A stretch of 64,000 nt of DNA from Xanthostigma xanthostigma (Eukaryota; Arthropoda; Insecta; Raphidioptera; Raphidiidae): NCBI GenBank assembly GCA_963575645.1, contig OY754473.1, positions 124,001 through 188,000 on the forward strand, written 5' to 3'. Shown here piece by piece: positions 42,301 to 53,200 of the stretch; within the stretch, counting starts at the first letter, position 1, and every line of letters begins with the position of its first letter. Below the pieces are notes generated by a model. It had not been told where the DNA came from, did not search any database, and worked only from the letters and a program-made list of their open reading frames with translations. Position numbers and translations under genes: made by a program.

Positions 42301-42405
42301 TTAAAAAGCATTAGAAGAATTTATAAATTCTTCATCGGAATAAAATGCATTATTGATTAAAATTTGTTTGACAGTATTACAGAATTTCTTGTAATTTTTT
42401 ATAGC
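42301..42405 (-). pseudogene. LINE ORF2 C-terminal remnant (CR1/Jockey-like)
   Basis: The frame reads AIKNYKKFCNTVKQILINNA, then FYSDEEFINSSNAF and TAA. A final helix of this kind (fKkxlkxfLinnaFYSxdEFl) closes many CR1/Jockey-type LINE polymerases. A TGA at 42406-42408 and further stops upstream show decay; the preceding 100 bases still carry scraps (LPTF-like) in other frames. Confidence 0.6.
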
Positions 42406-42851
42406 TCAAACGTGGGGAGGTATCTTATTAGAAATTTTTATACACAAATAATGATAATTTGTGGGCCGGTATACATAATCTGTTCGTACCTCTTGTTGTA
42501 ATAGTTAGAGTGCCCGTCGGCAAAAATTAGACAGACTAATAACTCTCCCCAAACTTTGTATATAGCTTCATTAGGCCTAGTCTGACACCTATTTCCTCTA
42601 TGACTTTTTTTGATTTTGGGGCGTTTTCCCTCTAAATTTTCTGTTTGTTTTTTTAATTAGCTTAAAAACTTCAACCAAAATGCTAAAATAATGTTCTCTA
42701 ACAAATAACATGAACCATTTAAAATGTCTGACGCCTCGAATATGTTTCGACATTTGTCAGAGAACATTATTTTAGCGTTTTGATTAAAGTTTTTAAGCTA
42801 TCCAATTAAAAAAAATTTGAAAAGAAGTTTGACCCTGCAGGCCATCCCTGT

Positions 42852-43881
42852 AACTTCCCGCTATTTTCGAGTTCAAAAAGCTCAAAAATATATAAAATAT
42901 AGCAAGAAGTTTATTTTTTAGCTCTTCGAGCTCAAAAAAAAAAACACTTTGTTACGAAATTTTCGTTCACTATATCTCATGAACAAATGAACCGATTTTG
43001 ATGCGATTTGCGGCAGTCGACTCAATTTTTTATCCTAAAAAAGTAATTTATTACAGAAAAATCGATCTTATAGGAATTTTACGAGCAATTTAAAAAAAAC
43101 ACTTTTTTACAAATTTTTCGTTCACGATATCTCGTGAACAAATGAGCCGATTTTGATGCGGTTTGCGTCGATCGACGCAGTTTTTTTAACCTAAGAAAGT
43201 AAATTATTACAAAAAAATCGATTTGATAAGAATTTTACGAGTAATTATAAAAAATTACTTTTTTCCTAATTTTTCGTTCACGTTATCTCATGAACAAATG
43301 AACCAATTTTGATTTGGTTTGCGGCGATCGACGCAGTTTTTTTAACCTAAGAAAGTAAATTATTACAAAAAAATCGATTTGATAAGAATTTTACGAGTAA
43401 TTATAAAAAATTACTTTTCTCCTAATTTTTCGTTCACGTTATCTCATGAACAAATGAACCAATTTTGATCTGGTTTGCGGCGATCGACGCAGTTTTTTTA
43501 GCCTAAGAAAGTAATTTATTACAAAAAAATCGATCTGATAACAATTTTAAGAATCATTTTAAAAAAACACTTTTTTACGATTTTTTCGTTCACGGTATCT
43601 CGTGAACAAATGAACCGATTTTGATGCGGTTTGCGGAAATCGACGCAGTTTGTTAAGGAGAAGAGCTGATTAGATTTTGGAATTATTCGGTTTAGTAGTT
43701 TAGAAAATATTTTACAAAAACAAATTTAAAAAATTTTTTGAAACTTGTTTTTTTAAGATTTCTCAAAATTTTTTGGGCCGAATCGTTTCAAATTTTCAGG
43801 AAGTCTAAGTTCACCAAGATCACGTCAGATGCCGTAAACCGCGTTTCAGTCGGACACTCCGTTCAAAAGATATAAAAGGTT

Positions 43882-43929
<48 letters not shown>

Positions 43930-44095
43930 TACAGCCCTACGGACATCATCGCCAAAATAGTTTTAATAGCTTCCTAGGACCTCAAAACGTCGAGATCTGG
44001 CGAAAACTCGATTTTCGAAAATCGGGGTGAAACCAATAACTTCCCGATTTTTAAAAAAAAAAAAAAAAATTTTTTTTTTTTATAAGCGGGAAGTT
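42852..44095 (-). mobile_element. AACTTCCCGCT-terminus element, expanded copy
   Basis: The perfect ends AACTTCCCGCT and AGCGGGAAGTT enclose 1,244 bp, nearly double the 679-bp copy at 10825-11503. The gain comes from a 156-bp satellite (42950-43670). It also has a (CA)n run with CATA flanks at 43885-43935 at the place of the (GT)n in the other copies, and the block 'gacatcatcgccaaaatag'. Confidence 0.8.
42950..43670. repeat. 156-bp tandem repeat, five units
   Basis: 'ttcgttcac' recurs at 42962, 43118, 43273, 43429 and 43585, giving steps of 155-156. Each unit contains 'gaacaaatgaaccgattttg' and 'cgacgcagtttttttaac'. The third and fourth units are the most similar, suggesting recent local copying. 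Confidence 0.85.
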
Positions 44096-44749
44096 AAAAA
44101 ACAAACAGTATCTATCAATTGTTACATGTCGTCAAAACGACATGTTTCGGAAAATTTAGAGGAAAAACGCCCCAAAACATAAAAAAATTGGTTGTCTGTA
44201 AAGTCGGTTTACGGACGATAGTTTTACGTGATAACGTATTCCGTAATACATAACCTAAATTTATATAATAATTATAATAATTCGAATCTATGATATTGCA
44301 TCTTTCGCTTCAAATTTAGGTTAATTTTATTCTATTATTATTCTATTTTTAATAAAATTCAAATAAAATGTTTCCGAATTTTTAATATCACAAATACCTA
44401 TTATTAAAATTATGAACAAGTGCGGCCGCCTTTATTTCAATTTGCCACTAAGTGGCCCTAGCTTGCCAAAAGGTTGCCGACCGCTGTCGTCAAGTATTTA
44501 GCCTTGAATTTGTTGCATCCCTGTATATTCTCAGTAATGCCTAAAATACTGCGTATAGGTGTAATTGTGTAAACATTTGTGAAAAAGTTGATAAACAAAG
44601 ATAATTTTACAATCATATTAATTTATTCATGTTTAGTTTATACATAGTCGATAATATTATGCGGCCACAGTAGAAGTGATTTATAACATCTGATATAATC
44701 ACAAAAAATTGTAATCCGGTTTGAAGTTCCATTTCAACAATTAAAAAGA
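44096..44749. repeat. Spacer with a partial GATAACGT-family end
   Basis: Bases 44190-44255 ('ggttgtctgtaaagtcggtt', 'gttttacgtgataacg') are the reversed end of the family at 5-213. The rest is AT-rich with no frame. Confidence 0.6.
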
Positions 44750-45480
44750 CGAGAGGTGTCGTGGAACACCCGATTGGAACGAAGTTCTTTTCATTTATTA
44801 TGTATCATATAATTTCACTAATTTGTCTATAAATTATTCGAAAATTTTATTTATACTTTACAATGATTATATTAAACAAAAATTAATGGTGTGATTTGCT
44901 ACTCTAAAAATATAAAAACAACATTAATTGTTGCGCATCGGTCGGGAATCGAACCCGGGGCACCCGCGTGGCAGATGAGTATTCTACCGCTGAACCACTG
45001 ACATTGCTTATAGATATCGCTATTTATATAGACTTAATAACAAATCGTGAAGTTAGAAGGCGTTACATTTCACAAAATATTAATGTCAAAAATCTAATTA
45101 ATATTTGAAATGGCATCCCCGTTTTTTAACAAATGCATGCTTTTTATTTTAAGACAGAACATACGCAATCTTTAAATGTCCAACACACACTGTGCAAGAG
45201 AAAGGGATAACCGATCCACGTGCGCGATGTATTAGGTAAAATCAAATTTATACTGTGTTTATTTCTGTTTTTTGATGTATAAAAAAACAATTTGTGCGAA
45301 TTCTGTAATACGAAATCTATGTAAAATGTTCTCCTCTTTTATTTAAGACAGGTTGTGAGTCGATCTAATTTAAATTGAGCGAATTATAAGCGAAAAACTT
45401 TTTTGTTTGTCTAGGAACAAAATTCAAAAATCTGACTCCGTTAGGATCTGTTCCACGCCCTATATTAATATCTTTCCGTT
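44750..45480 (-). mobile_element. Dispersed element carrying a tRNA-Gly-like sequence, copy 2
   Basis: It is the reverse of 18050-18790, with the end 'gacgagaggtgtcgtggaac', the tRNA-like block, and 'gtgcgcgatgtattaggtaa'. It is followed on the right by the 'gcggattgaaaccaaattt' family (45481-45900), which is also adjacent in the 18-kb copy. The two may therefore be parts of one larger element. Confidence 0.65.
44934..45004 (-). pseudogene. tRNA-Gly(GCC)-like sequence, copy 2
   Basis: The D arm, the anticodon loop TGCCACG with anticodon GCC, the anticodon stem and the B box GGGTTCGATTC are preserved. The 3' strand CCGATGC is as in real tRNA-Gly. The 5' strand ATGTCAG cannot pair with it, so this too is tRNA-derived rather than a functional gene. 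Confidence 0.6.
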
Positions 45481-45900
45481 TTGAGGTCCCCCGAATCCAA
45501 ACAACATATTTTTGAAAAATGCGTCCGTTAGTCTGTTTGTCTGTTAATCTGTTAGTCTGTTTATCTGTGAACACGATACAGGTCAAACGGATGAGCGGAT
45601 TGAAACCAAATTTTGGGAGGATGTTTGGTATGCAAATATGAAGAGCCCTATTGTTTTTGGGGAAAATTGGCGCATGCGCAGAAGAGATATATGCTATAAC
45701 GGCGTTTTTTATATAATAATGGTATACTTTTTAATAACGGCTTATTATTCTATTTATTTTTTCAAGAAAGTTTCGTTAAAAAATTTTTTTTCTAAACTTT
45801 ATATTCTCAGAAATATTTTGAAAATAAAAAAAAATCAGCCGGTCTTTTGTTTTATGGATCTGTCAGAAATAAACTAGTTCGACATGCTTTGATTAGTTGT
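45481..45900 (+). repeat. 'gcggattgaaaccaaattt' family, copy at 45.6 kb
   Basis: It contains 'gtctgtttatctgtgaacac', 'gattgaaaccaaattttggg', 'gaagagccctatt', 'gcatgcgcagaagagatata' and 'taataatggtatactttt'. Copies are at 47680-48420, 57480-57890 (same strand), and 41540 and 56400 (reverse). Non-coding. Confidence 0.7.
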
Positions 45901-46268
45901 TACATGACGTGGAACATATTATTATGTAGGTAACCATGGTGACGAATAGTAAATATCACATTCTTCAATAAATAAAATTATCGACCAATTTTTCAGACAA
46001 TATATTAACAAAATATAATTAATACAATAACGTTTCGATCACCTCGCGCGATATCAGAAATTTTATTTTCTTTATTATGTCAACATTTTGAAGTTGGAAT
46101 GACCCCGTCGCCCAAATGCCTGTAATTTTTCAAACAAAGTCGGTTAAAAATTCTACAACGCTAATGATAAAATATGGTCACCATTTAAGGTCATTGCTCA
46201 AACAATTTTTTTAACAATGCTTAATCCAATCAGATTTTAAATGAAAAAAAAAAAACAATCTTAGTCTG
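45901..46268. other. Repeat tail, AT-rich
   Basis: Bases 45930-46130 recur at 48200-48400 ('aaccatggygacgaatag', 'gcgatatcagaaattt'), extending the preceding family. The words at 45966-46030 resemble half of the hairpin at 46269. Confidence 0.5.
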
Positions 46269-46562
46269 TTCAAATAAATAAAATTGTCAACCAATTTTTC
46301 TCAGACCAATATATTGACAAAATAAAAAATAACAAATCAATACAACATAAGATGACGTTTCGATCCGGCTTTGGATCTTCTTCAAAAAAATATAAAAATT
46401 AATTAATAATTGAATACTAATTAATTTTTATATTTTTAGATTTTTCTGAAAAAGGTCCAAAGCCGGATCGAAACGTCATCTTATGTTGTATTGATTTGTT
46501 ATTTTTTATTTTGTCAATATATTGGTCTGAGAAAAATTGGTTGACAATTTTATTTATTTGAA
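46269..46562. mobile_element. Near-perfect hairpin element of 294 bp
   Basis: The ends TTCAAATAAATAAAATTGTC and their complement continue inward for about 130 bp ('aagatgacgtttcgatccgg', 'ctttgg'), leaving a loop of some 40 bp around 46400-46440. Half-copies of the arm occur at 45966-46030, 56130-56215 and 58395-58440. No coding. Confidence 0.8.
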
Positions 46563-47160
46563 GAGTTCTATTCAGACGTTAATCAAAGATTTTAATCTTA
46601 GTCTGTAACATATTTTTATCAGATCTAACCTTTTCGAGGAAGATGCACTAAAACAAAACAAAAACAGTTTGTAAAGTGCCGTTGGTTATTCCATATTTTA
46701 AAAAAAAGTTTTAAATGACTATATAAATGTCAATTAAAAAAAGTTTGTAAAAATCTGTTTTATTATTCAGCTGTAACTATTAGTTTTATGTTTGTTTTCG
46801 TGCATTTTCAAAAGTCTAAATCGGATAAAAATATGTTATTGCTTTTCTCATCCAAATTTGATGCTGCTTAAAAAAATATGATTCGCTTTTAAAAAAACTA
46901 AAGCTGATCTTAGGTTTACCTTAAAAACATCCTTTAATAAAATAATGAATTACAGCAATGCTTTTCATCTTGAAGTAAGTTACAAATAATTATTTTTATA
47001 AGAAATATTTTTCATTTGTCGTTCAGTTTTCGAGGTATTGATAAAAATTTTCAAAAGAACGCCCGTTATATTAGGTACCTACTATGTAAATAATAGTTTG
47101 TGTTAATATTGATAACAAAACTATTTTCTTCTATTCTATTGTATTCACGATCCTGTATAC
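46563..47160. other. AT-rich DNA without a recognised gene
   Basis: I see no motif-bearing frame or clear repeat. It ends with the left target duplication of the next element. Confidence 0.4.
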
Positions 47161-47640
47161 CAGGGGTGGCCAACAAGTCGATCGCGAGGCCAATTTTGGT
47201 CGATCGTCGATCGCTCGCAATGTCTGGGGTGGAATTCCGTGTACCATTGACTTTGAAGCGATTGTAGAAGACAAAATTTTCTAGTAATAGTTTAATGCAT
47301 TCTGGGAATTTGCCACGGCCATAAATTCCCACAATTCTGACAGCCTGACGCTGTGATCTCCGCCCACCCAGCACAATATGTTTTGACTTAAGGGACGTTC
47401 ACAGATTACGTGAGGCAAATTTGGCGATTTTTCGACCCCCTCTCCCTTCTTGATGAGATGCCGTGAGATTTTGTTCGATCCCCCTTCTATTCTTACAAAC
47501 ATTTTTTACATAATTTAACCCAGTTTTCTCGCAACTTTACATCCCTTCTTCTTTCGTAGAGTACGCCTATGACAAGTCGATCGCGACATACTTTTAAGAT
47601 AAAAAGTAGATCTTATATACCGAAAAGTTGGCAACCCCTG
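47161..47640. mobile_element. hAT MITE with 8-bp target duplication
   Basis: It begins CAGGGGTGGCCAAC and ends GTTGGCAACCCCTG, a 14-bp inverted repeat with one mismatch. It is flanked by ctgtatac (47153-47160) and ttgtatac (47641-47648), an 8-bp target duplication with one change, as expected of hAT. 'gtcgatcgcga' occurs inside both ends. The 102-codon minus frame crosses the terminus and is not a gene. Confidence 0.8.
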
Positions 47641-47679
47641 TTGTATACTACTTTGTGTGTTATTTTACCGTTCCCACCC

Positions 47680-48420
47680 ACAATTGGGGAATGGTACTTG
47701 TTTAGGTCAAAAATTACTTTTCAAAATTTTACCATTTCAACACGATAAGTGGAGAATTGTACCTACTAGTTTAGTTTCAAAATTTTACAATATATTTTCA
47801 TTTTGAGGTTCCCCGAATCCAAAAAAAACATGTTTTTAGAAAAACTCTGTGCGTCTGTTTGTCTGTGAGCACGATAGAGATCAAACGAATGAGCGGATTG
47901 AAACCAAATTTTGGAAGGACGTTTGGTATTCAAATATGAAGAGCCCTACTATTTTCAGGGAAAATCGGCGCATGCGCGGAAGAGATATATGCTATAACGG
48001 CGATTTTTATATAATAATGGTACCTATATACAATACTTTTAATAACGGCTTATTATTCTATTTATTTTTTCAAGAATGTTTCGCTTAATTTTTTTTAACT
48101 GTATAGTTTTGGAAATACTTTAAAAATAAAAAAAATCAGCTATTCTTTTGTTTGATCTGTCAAAAATGAACTAGTCTAGCATGCTTTGATTATTTTTTTT
48201 TTACATGACGTAGAACATATTATTTAGATAACCATGGCAACGAATAGCAAATATCATATTGGATACTAGCCAATACCCGCGTCACCTCACGCGATATCAG
48301 AAATTTCATTTTCTTTACTATACTATATCAATTGTCAACATTTTAAAGTTGGAATGGTCCTGTCGCTCAATTGGCTGGAATTTTTTATAACGTCTTACCT
48401 ACTCGTCGAAAGACGTAAAA
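47680..48420 (+). repeat. 'gcggattgaaaccaaattt' family, copy at 47.9 kb
   Basis: The same landmarks as at 45481-45900 are here, extending left to 'ttcccacccacaattgggga' and right to 'cccgcgtcacctcacgcgat'. It is the longest copy in the window. Confidence 0.7.
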
Positions 48421-48978
48421 TTGTCGGCTCCTCATAAACGTTGTAAACGATTTTACTTTAACTATACGAGCAATGAAATGTTTATTTTAATTATATTTAA
48501 TTTGTTTAAATTAAATGTAATTATTAAAAATTTAAATAAATGCAAATTATACACAAAATACGCAAATCGTTTGACCTTTGCAAAATGTATTAAAACAGTT
48601 TTTATATCCATTATTTTACAAACGCGGAACAGACAAATATTGTCGTTTTCCTATTATGAATCGTTAAATAGTTAACAAATTATACATTTTGAAAATCAGA
48701 AAAAGCTATCCCAAGATCTGAAACAAGATATAAAGAGATATACGGAGTCAAGCTAAATAAAAGCGTGTAAAAAACTAATGTTTTGGCAGTTTATTTTAAA
48801 ACAATAATATTGCTTCGTACAACACAGTGGCTTTGTTAGGCAGAAAACTTATTTATTTGCACGCTTTATATTAGTTTCACTTGTAAGTTGTATGTATGTA
48901 TGTATGTTTGTTTGTAATCTCGTTTGGGCTACAGCAAGTGGTTTATATAGTGGTATAATATGTCAGCACTGTAAGTAC
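48421..48978. other. AT-rich DNA without a recognised gene
   Basis: An 84-codon plus frame (48421-48675) is very rich in Asn, Ile and Lys, as expected of AT-rich random sequence. A (GTAT)n run lies at 48892-48906. Confidence 0.4.
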
Positions 48979-49067
48979 AGTGGCTAGCCGTGCGGTCTAA
49001 AGCACGGGTCTTCGCTGACGTCAACTCTCGGAATCACGGGTCGTGGGTTCTAATCCCGTCCACGCCG
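48979..49067 (+). pseudogene. tRNA-Leu/Ser-like sequence (class II, long variable arm)
   Basis: An A-box-like TAGCCGTGCGGTCTAAAGC, a middle part long enough for a variable arm, and the B box GGGTTCTAATC with weakly paired T stem give a class II tRNA outline. A half copy of the A-box part is at 27446-27478. It is likely the head of a tRNA-derived SINE or of the following repeat block. Confidence 0.45.
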
Positions 49068-49095
49068 AAAAAACAATTGTTTTTTTTTCAGCATA

Positions 49096-49260
49096 TTTTT
49101 GACAATAAATCGAACTAAAAAGTGGAAAATAAATATAGTTTAAAAAAAACTAAAAACACGCTTTATATCAAACTAAAAAGTGAAAATTAAATATAGTTTA
49201 AAAAAAAAACTAAATAACACCCTTTATATCGAACTAAAAAGTAAAAAATATTTTTTTTTT
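49096..49260 (+). repeat. Tandem repeat of about 67 bp, two and a half units
   Basis: 'atcgaactaaaaagt', 'aaatatagtttaaaaaaaac' and 'cacgctttatat' repeat at 49096, 49165 and 49230. The last unit forms the left arm of the hairpin that follows, and a reversed unit closes its right side (49430-49485). Confidence 0.7.
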
Positions 49261-49472
49261 AAAATAAGCTTAAAACAATAATGATTAAAAAATACTAGTA
49301 TTATTGTGGAAAAAGCGTGGGGCGCTCGATGTACGAAAATGTGGAACAAAGCGCCCCACGCTTTTTTCACAATAATACTAGTATTTTTTATTCATTATTG
49401 TTTTAAGCTTATTTTAAAAAAAATATTTTTTACTTCTTAGTTCGATATAAAGCGTGTTTTTTAGTTTTTTTA
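49209..49472. mobile_element. Near-perfect hairpin of 264 bp
   Basis: The left arm 49209-49326 and right arm 49350-49472 are inverted, including 'tactagtattattgtg' and 'aaaagcgtggggcgct', around a loop of about 23 bases. Similarity is high enough for an extended double strand in RNA. Confidence 0.8.
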
Positions 49473-49489
49473 AACTATATTTATTTAAT

Positions 49490-50335
49490 TTAAAATGCAT
49501 AAGTACATTTTAAGTCAAATAACGGGAATTTTATATGTATTTGACAAAATATGTTAACCAAGGTGCGGAACATTAATTAATACCGTATTAATTTTGTTTT
49601 TATTTAAATTTTTTTAATGAATTTTACAATGAAGTAAAAGAATCTAGAAGTTACATGCAAAAAGATTCCTATTGTATTTTTGGATTTATTTAAAACCTAA
49701 TTGACGAAAATACAATTTTGTCAGAGAAAAATCGGGAAGGATGAAAAGTATGCATAATTTATTCGAAAAAAAAAAACAATGTCTGTCCTAAATCAGTTGA
49801 TAAAAATTTGTTACCAAATTTACCTAGTTGCATTTTTTGAAAGTTTCATGATTTCAGTCAAAGAAACTATTTTTTTGCAAACCAGCATAAATCATAATGT
49901 TAACTTCCCTTTACTTCTATTATTTCCTCAAATCTTTTTCTATACATAATTAGTTCCAGATTAACCTATAAGCAAAGTAAGCAACTGCTTAGGACATCGC
50001 TTTTTAGGGGGCACTAAAAGTCACAACTTAGAAAAGTACCTCTTTGGACCGTGTAAAACAAATTCCTTTTGTCATGTTCTTAAAAAAATTGATCTACTGA
50101 TATAAAACTGTATATAGAAGTATGGAAGTTAAAAATCAATAATAATTTATTTTTGAAAGTGAAAACTAACCAATTTTATAGACAGTTAAATTTTTTATAA
50201 GAGCATTGATTGCAAAATTTCAATTTTTTTCTTAAGTTCGATGCTTCCTAACTTTTTTCTATCAATTTTAAACTTAATACATTCCTAATTTGGATTTTTT
50301 TATAAACTTAACATGACAGAGACAAATAGTGTTAG
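49490..50335. other. AT-rich DNA without a recognised gene
   Basis: No frames or terminal repeats were recognised. Bases 49975-50060 include 'agcaactgcttaggacatcg', reminiscent of element ends but unmatched elsewhere in the window. Confidence 0.4.
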
Positions 50336-51018
50336 TTTTGACGTGATAACGTCTTATAAATTGATGAATCACCAATATTATAAATTGATAAAACACCGGC
50401 TGCATGTACGAAAAAGTGTAACGTAACGTTCCTAACGTTCGTAACGCGTAACGTTCCGCCTGACCCTGTGCGTGCTTTTTGCTAATTTCTCGCTCAATTT
50501 AAATCAGATCGGTTTGAAACCAGTCTTAAACGAAAGAGGAGAACATTTTACATAGATTTCGTATAACAGAATTTGCCTAAACAGTTTTTTTATACAAATT
50601 TATATAGAAAAATATTTTATACAAATTTATATAGAAAAATAGCTGTATAAATGCAATGTTGTCTAATGCATGACGCGACGCGGTCGGTCGTCTTTGTTTG
50701 CCGTACATGGAAATTAGAAAATAACGTATGTCTTGTCTTAACATGAAAACGGCTGCATTTCTAATGTTTAATTCAATTTTTTGACATTAGTATTTTGTGA
50801 AATGCAACGCCTTCTAAGTTAAGTATTGGAATAACTAATTATTATTAGAACATAATACTTTGACAGTTGCAAACGTCACTTTTGACGTTTCTTATCATTC
50901 CGACACCAAGGATAAGCGGATTGAAACCAAATTTTGGGAGGTTTAGGTTATGTATTACGGAATACGTTATCACGTAAAACTATCGTCCGTAAACCGACTT
51001 TACAGACAACCAATTTTC
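50336..51018 (+). mobile_element. GATAACGT-family element, full-length copy
   Basis: It starts TTGACGTGATAACGTCTTAT and ends TTTACAGACAACCAATTTT. Subterminal ACGTGATAACGT (left) and ACGTTATCACGT (right) are inverted. The part around 50485-50580 ('ctcaatttaaatcagatcgg', 'gaggagaacattttacatag') is shared with the tRNA-Gly-bearing family. The matching reverse copy is 59833-60470 and a diverged one is 54412-54850. No coding. Confidence 0.7.
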
Positions 51019-51689
51019 ATTTAAAGTGCTATCAGAAATGGAGGCCCCATAGGCATCAAGGAGTCTTAATCCGGCAGTACGAAAATAAAATACGGTAAAG
51101 TGTATTGATTGATTGTAGATTATTAACCCTCAACAACTGATGTAGTGTTTAAAAACATTTGACTAACACCATTTGCAAAATCTTAACTTCGTTTTTGCAG
51201 TTAAATATTCAATTCTTCGTCCAACATTTTTCCTTGCTGTAGACTAAAGGAAAAAGTCTGATGAAGATATTTTTGAAGTTTTAAATAAGTACCACAATAC
51301 GGCGGGATATTTAATAATATACATAATATATTTGACTAAAATCCCTCCTTAAACCGTTTTTGCATTGCATTGTTTACAGTAGTTAAAACTGATTATTATT
51401 TTAATAGTGTTGAAATGAGTAATTGTACTTGGATTTTAATAATGAATAAAATGAAATGTCAACAAATAAGTTGACAGAATATATTAAAAAGACAAATAAC
51501 TACTGTATTATATGAAATGAATCGACGCATGTAGTCCAGTAGCTGCGAGTCTTCGTAAATTAAAGAAAAAACCATTCCTTAAATCCACTCCTTAAAGTAA
51601 AGTCACGAGTGGAACAGTTCTTAACAATAACAGTTTCAATCAATAAAACTTAAAGCGAATAAAATCAATAGATTTGAAAATATGTGGAA
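51019..51689. other. AT-rich DNA without a recognised gene
   Basis: No motif-bearing frames or repeats were recognised, apart from A/T-rich low complexity. Confidence 0.4.
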
Positions 51690-52600
51690 ATGTTTATTAA
51701 TTATACACTTTCAATAAAAATCGCAAAAAACGAAACCAAAAAAATGCATGTTTTTTAAAATATCAACGTTTAAGCATTTAACAAACTCAAGTGGACATCT
51801 AAATAGACATTCCCATCCAATTTTTAAAATTACCGGATTCATTCAGACCTCAAATTCTCTCCTAAGTGTAGTATAAAGAAACTAAGCAACTTTTCACTTA
51901 AAACTTTCACCTAAAAGAAACGCAAGAAATTGGACAAAATTCAGAAAAAAGAATTAACACTGAAGTCTGAAATATGTTCAAAGCTAATTCTTTTTTGAAT
52001 TTTGTCCAATTCCTTACGATTTTCAATATCAATTAAGATTATGGGTGAGAATATATCAATATTACAAAAAGCTTTTTTAAAACAACAACACTAACTTTAA
52101 ATTAACACAAGTTATTTATAAAACTACGGAGAAAATCAACAAACATTTCTTTATTTAAACAAACTCACCAATTTATACACGAATTACAATTTTAAACCAC
52201 TAAAACGACTCCTTAAAATGAGGCACTAATATAACTCGTCAATTTCATTCAAATTAGAGAAAATGACATTTTCCGAGTTCACAGAAACCGGCACTTTACT
52301 TCAGAATCGAAGAAAACTCGCAAGAAGAAGTGGATATACCGGTCAACGCGCAGCATAACCTCTGATCATTGTGTGCCGTCTTGGCCGTGAATCCAAGACA
52401 CTACAAAACGTTGTTAAGACGGATTCACACGACGATACCACACCCCACTATCAATATTTATAAGCAGTTGACTTTTAATATTATGTAGTTTTTTTTTACG
52501 GGAGTACCACAACATTTCCTGTCCTTGTCACATAACTTAACATGACAAAGTAGCGTAATTTAATCCAAACACAATAAATCTGGACCGTAAGGCTAAATGG
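51690..52600. repeat. Dispersed repeat X, copy 3 (longest uninterrupted)
   Basis: It matches 19720-20460 plus 21072-21165 as one piece, confirming that the pogo-like MITE at 20462-21069 is an insertion in the other copy. The stem-loop at 51923-52012 is conserved. The right end is near 'ccgtaaggctaa'. Non-coding. Confidence 0.75.
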
Positions 52601-52938
52601 TGTATGTTGAATAATCAAATAAAAATGTTGGGTTTCTGGTATCTACGATAAAAGTACTTTTGGCTTTGAAAGTTGTACCAGAAAACCGGTATAAATAAGT
52701 TAAGTATAATATTATACATCCTAGATCAGAAATTTACAAACCTGCCCCGCCCCTTTTTCAAATCTAAAATATTCGAAACCCGCAAAACAAAAAAATGCAG
52801 TGACGGCTTTCTTTGATGCATCTATATTTCTACGTACAGAACAATAAAGAAATATATTGTTGTAAATGACACGACGCTTAAATTATAAAATTACTTATCA
52901 ATTTATATTAGATATCGTGTCCATCCTGATAATAATAA

Positions 52939-53200
52939 CAGTAGAACCTCTGAAAGTCGAATTCCAATGGAGATACCAAAAAATTCGAGTTATGAGGGAT
53001 TTAGACTTAGGCGGATTTTGTAATATTCGACTTATAGTGGTTAAGATTCATTCTAACTAATTTTGAGTTGCTATGTTCGAGATACAGATGTACAATTGAT
53101 TTTTTCGAGTTATGGAGGGAATATATGCACCGAAATGGCTTGCAAGGACGCACTGATTATTTCGACCAATAGCGGGTCGATATTTCTAATAATGGAGTTT
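52939..53200. mobile_element. Pogo-like MITE (CAGTAGAACCTC), right end lost
   Basis: It begins CAGTAGAACCTCTGAAAGTCG after TA-rich sequence and shares 'attcgagttatgagg', 'atggcttgcaaggacgcact' and 'ttatggaggga' with 55507-55876 and 59227-59564. The right inverted repeat is missing. Confidence 0.65.

Noticed and set aside
47066-47374. 102-codon minus frame
   Set aside because: It crosses the terminus and target duplication of the hAT MITE.
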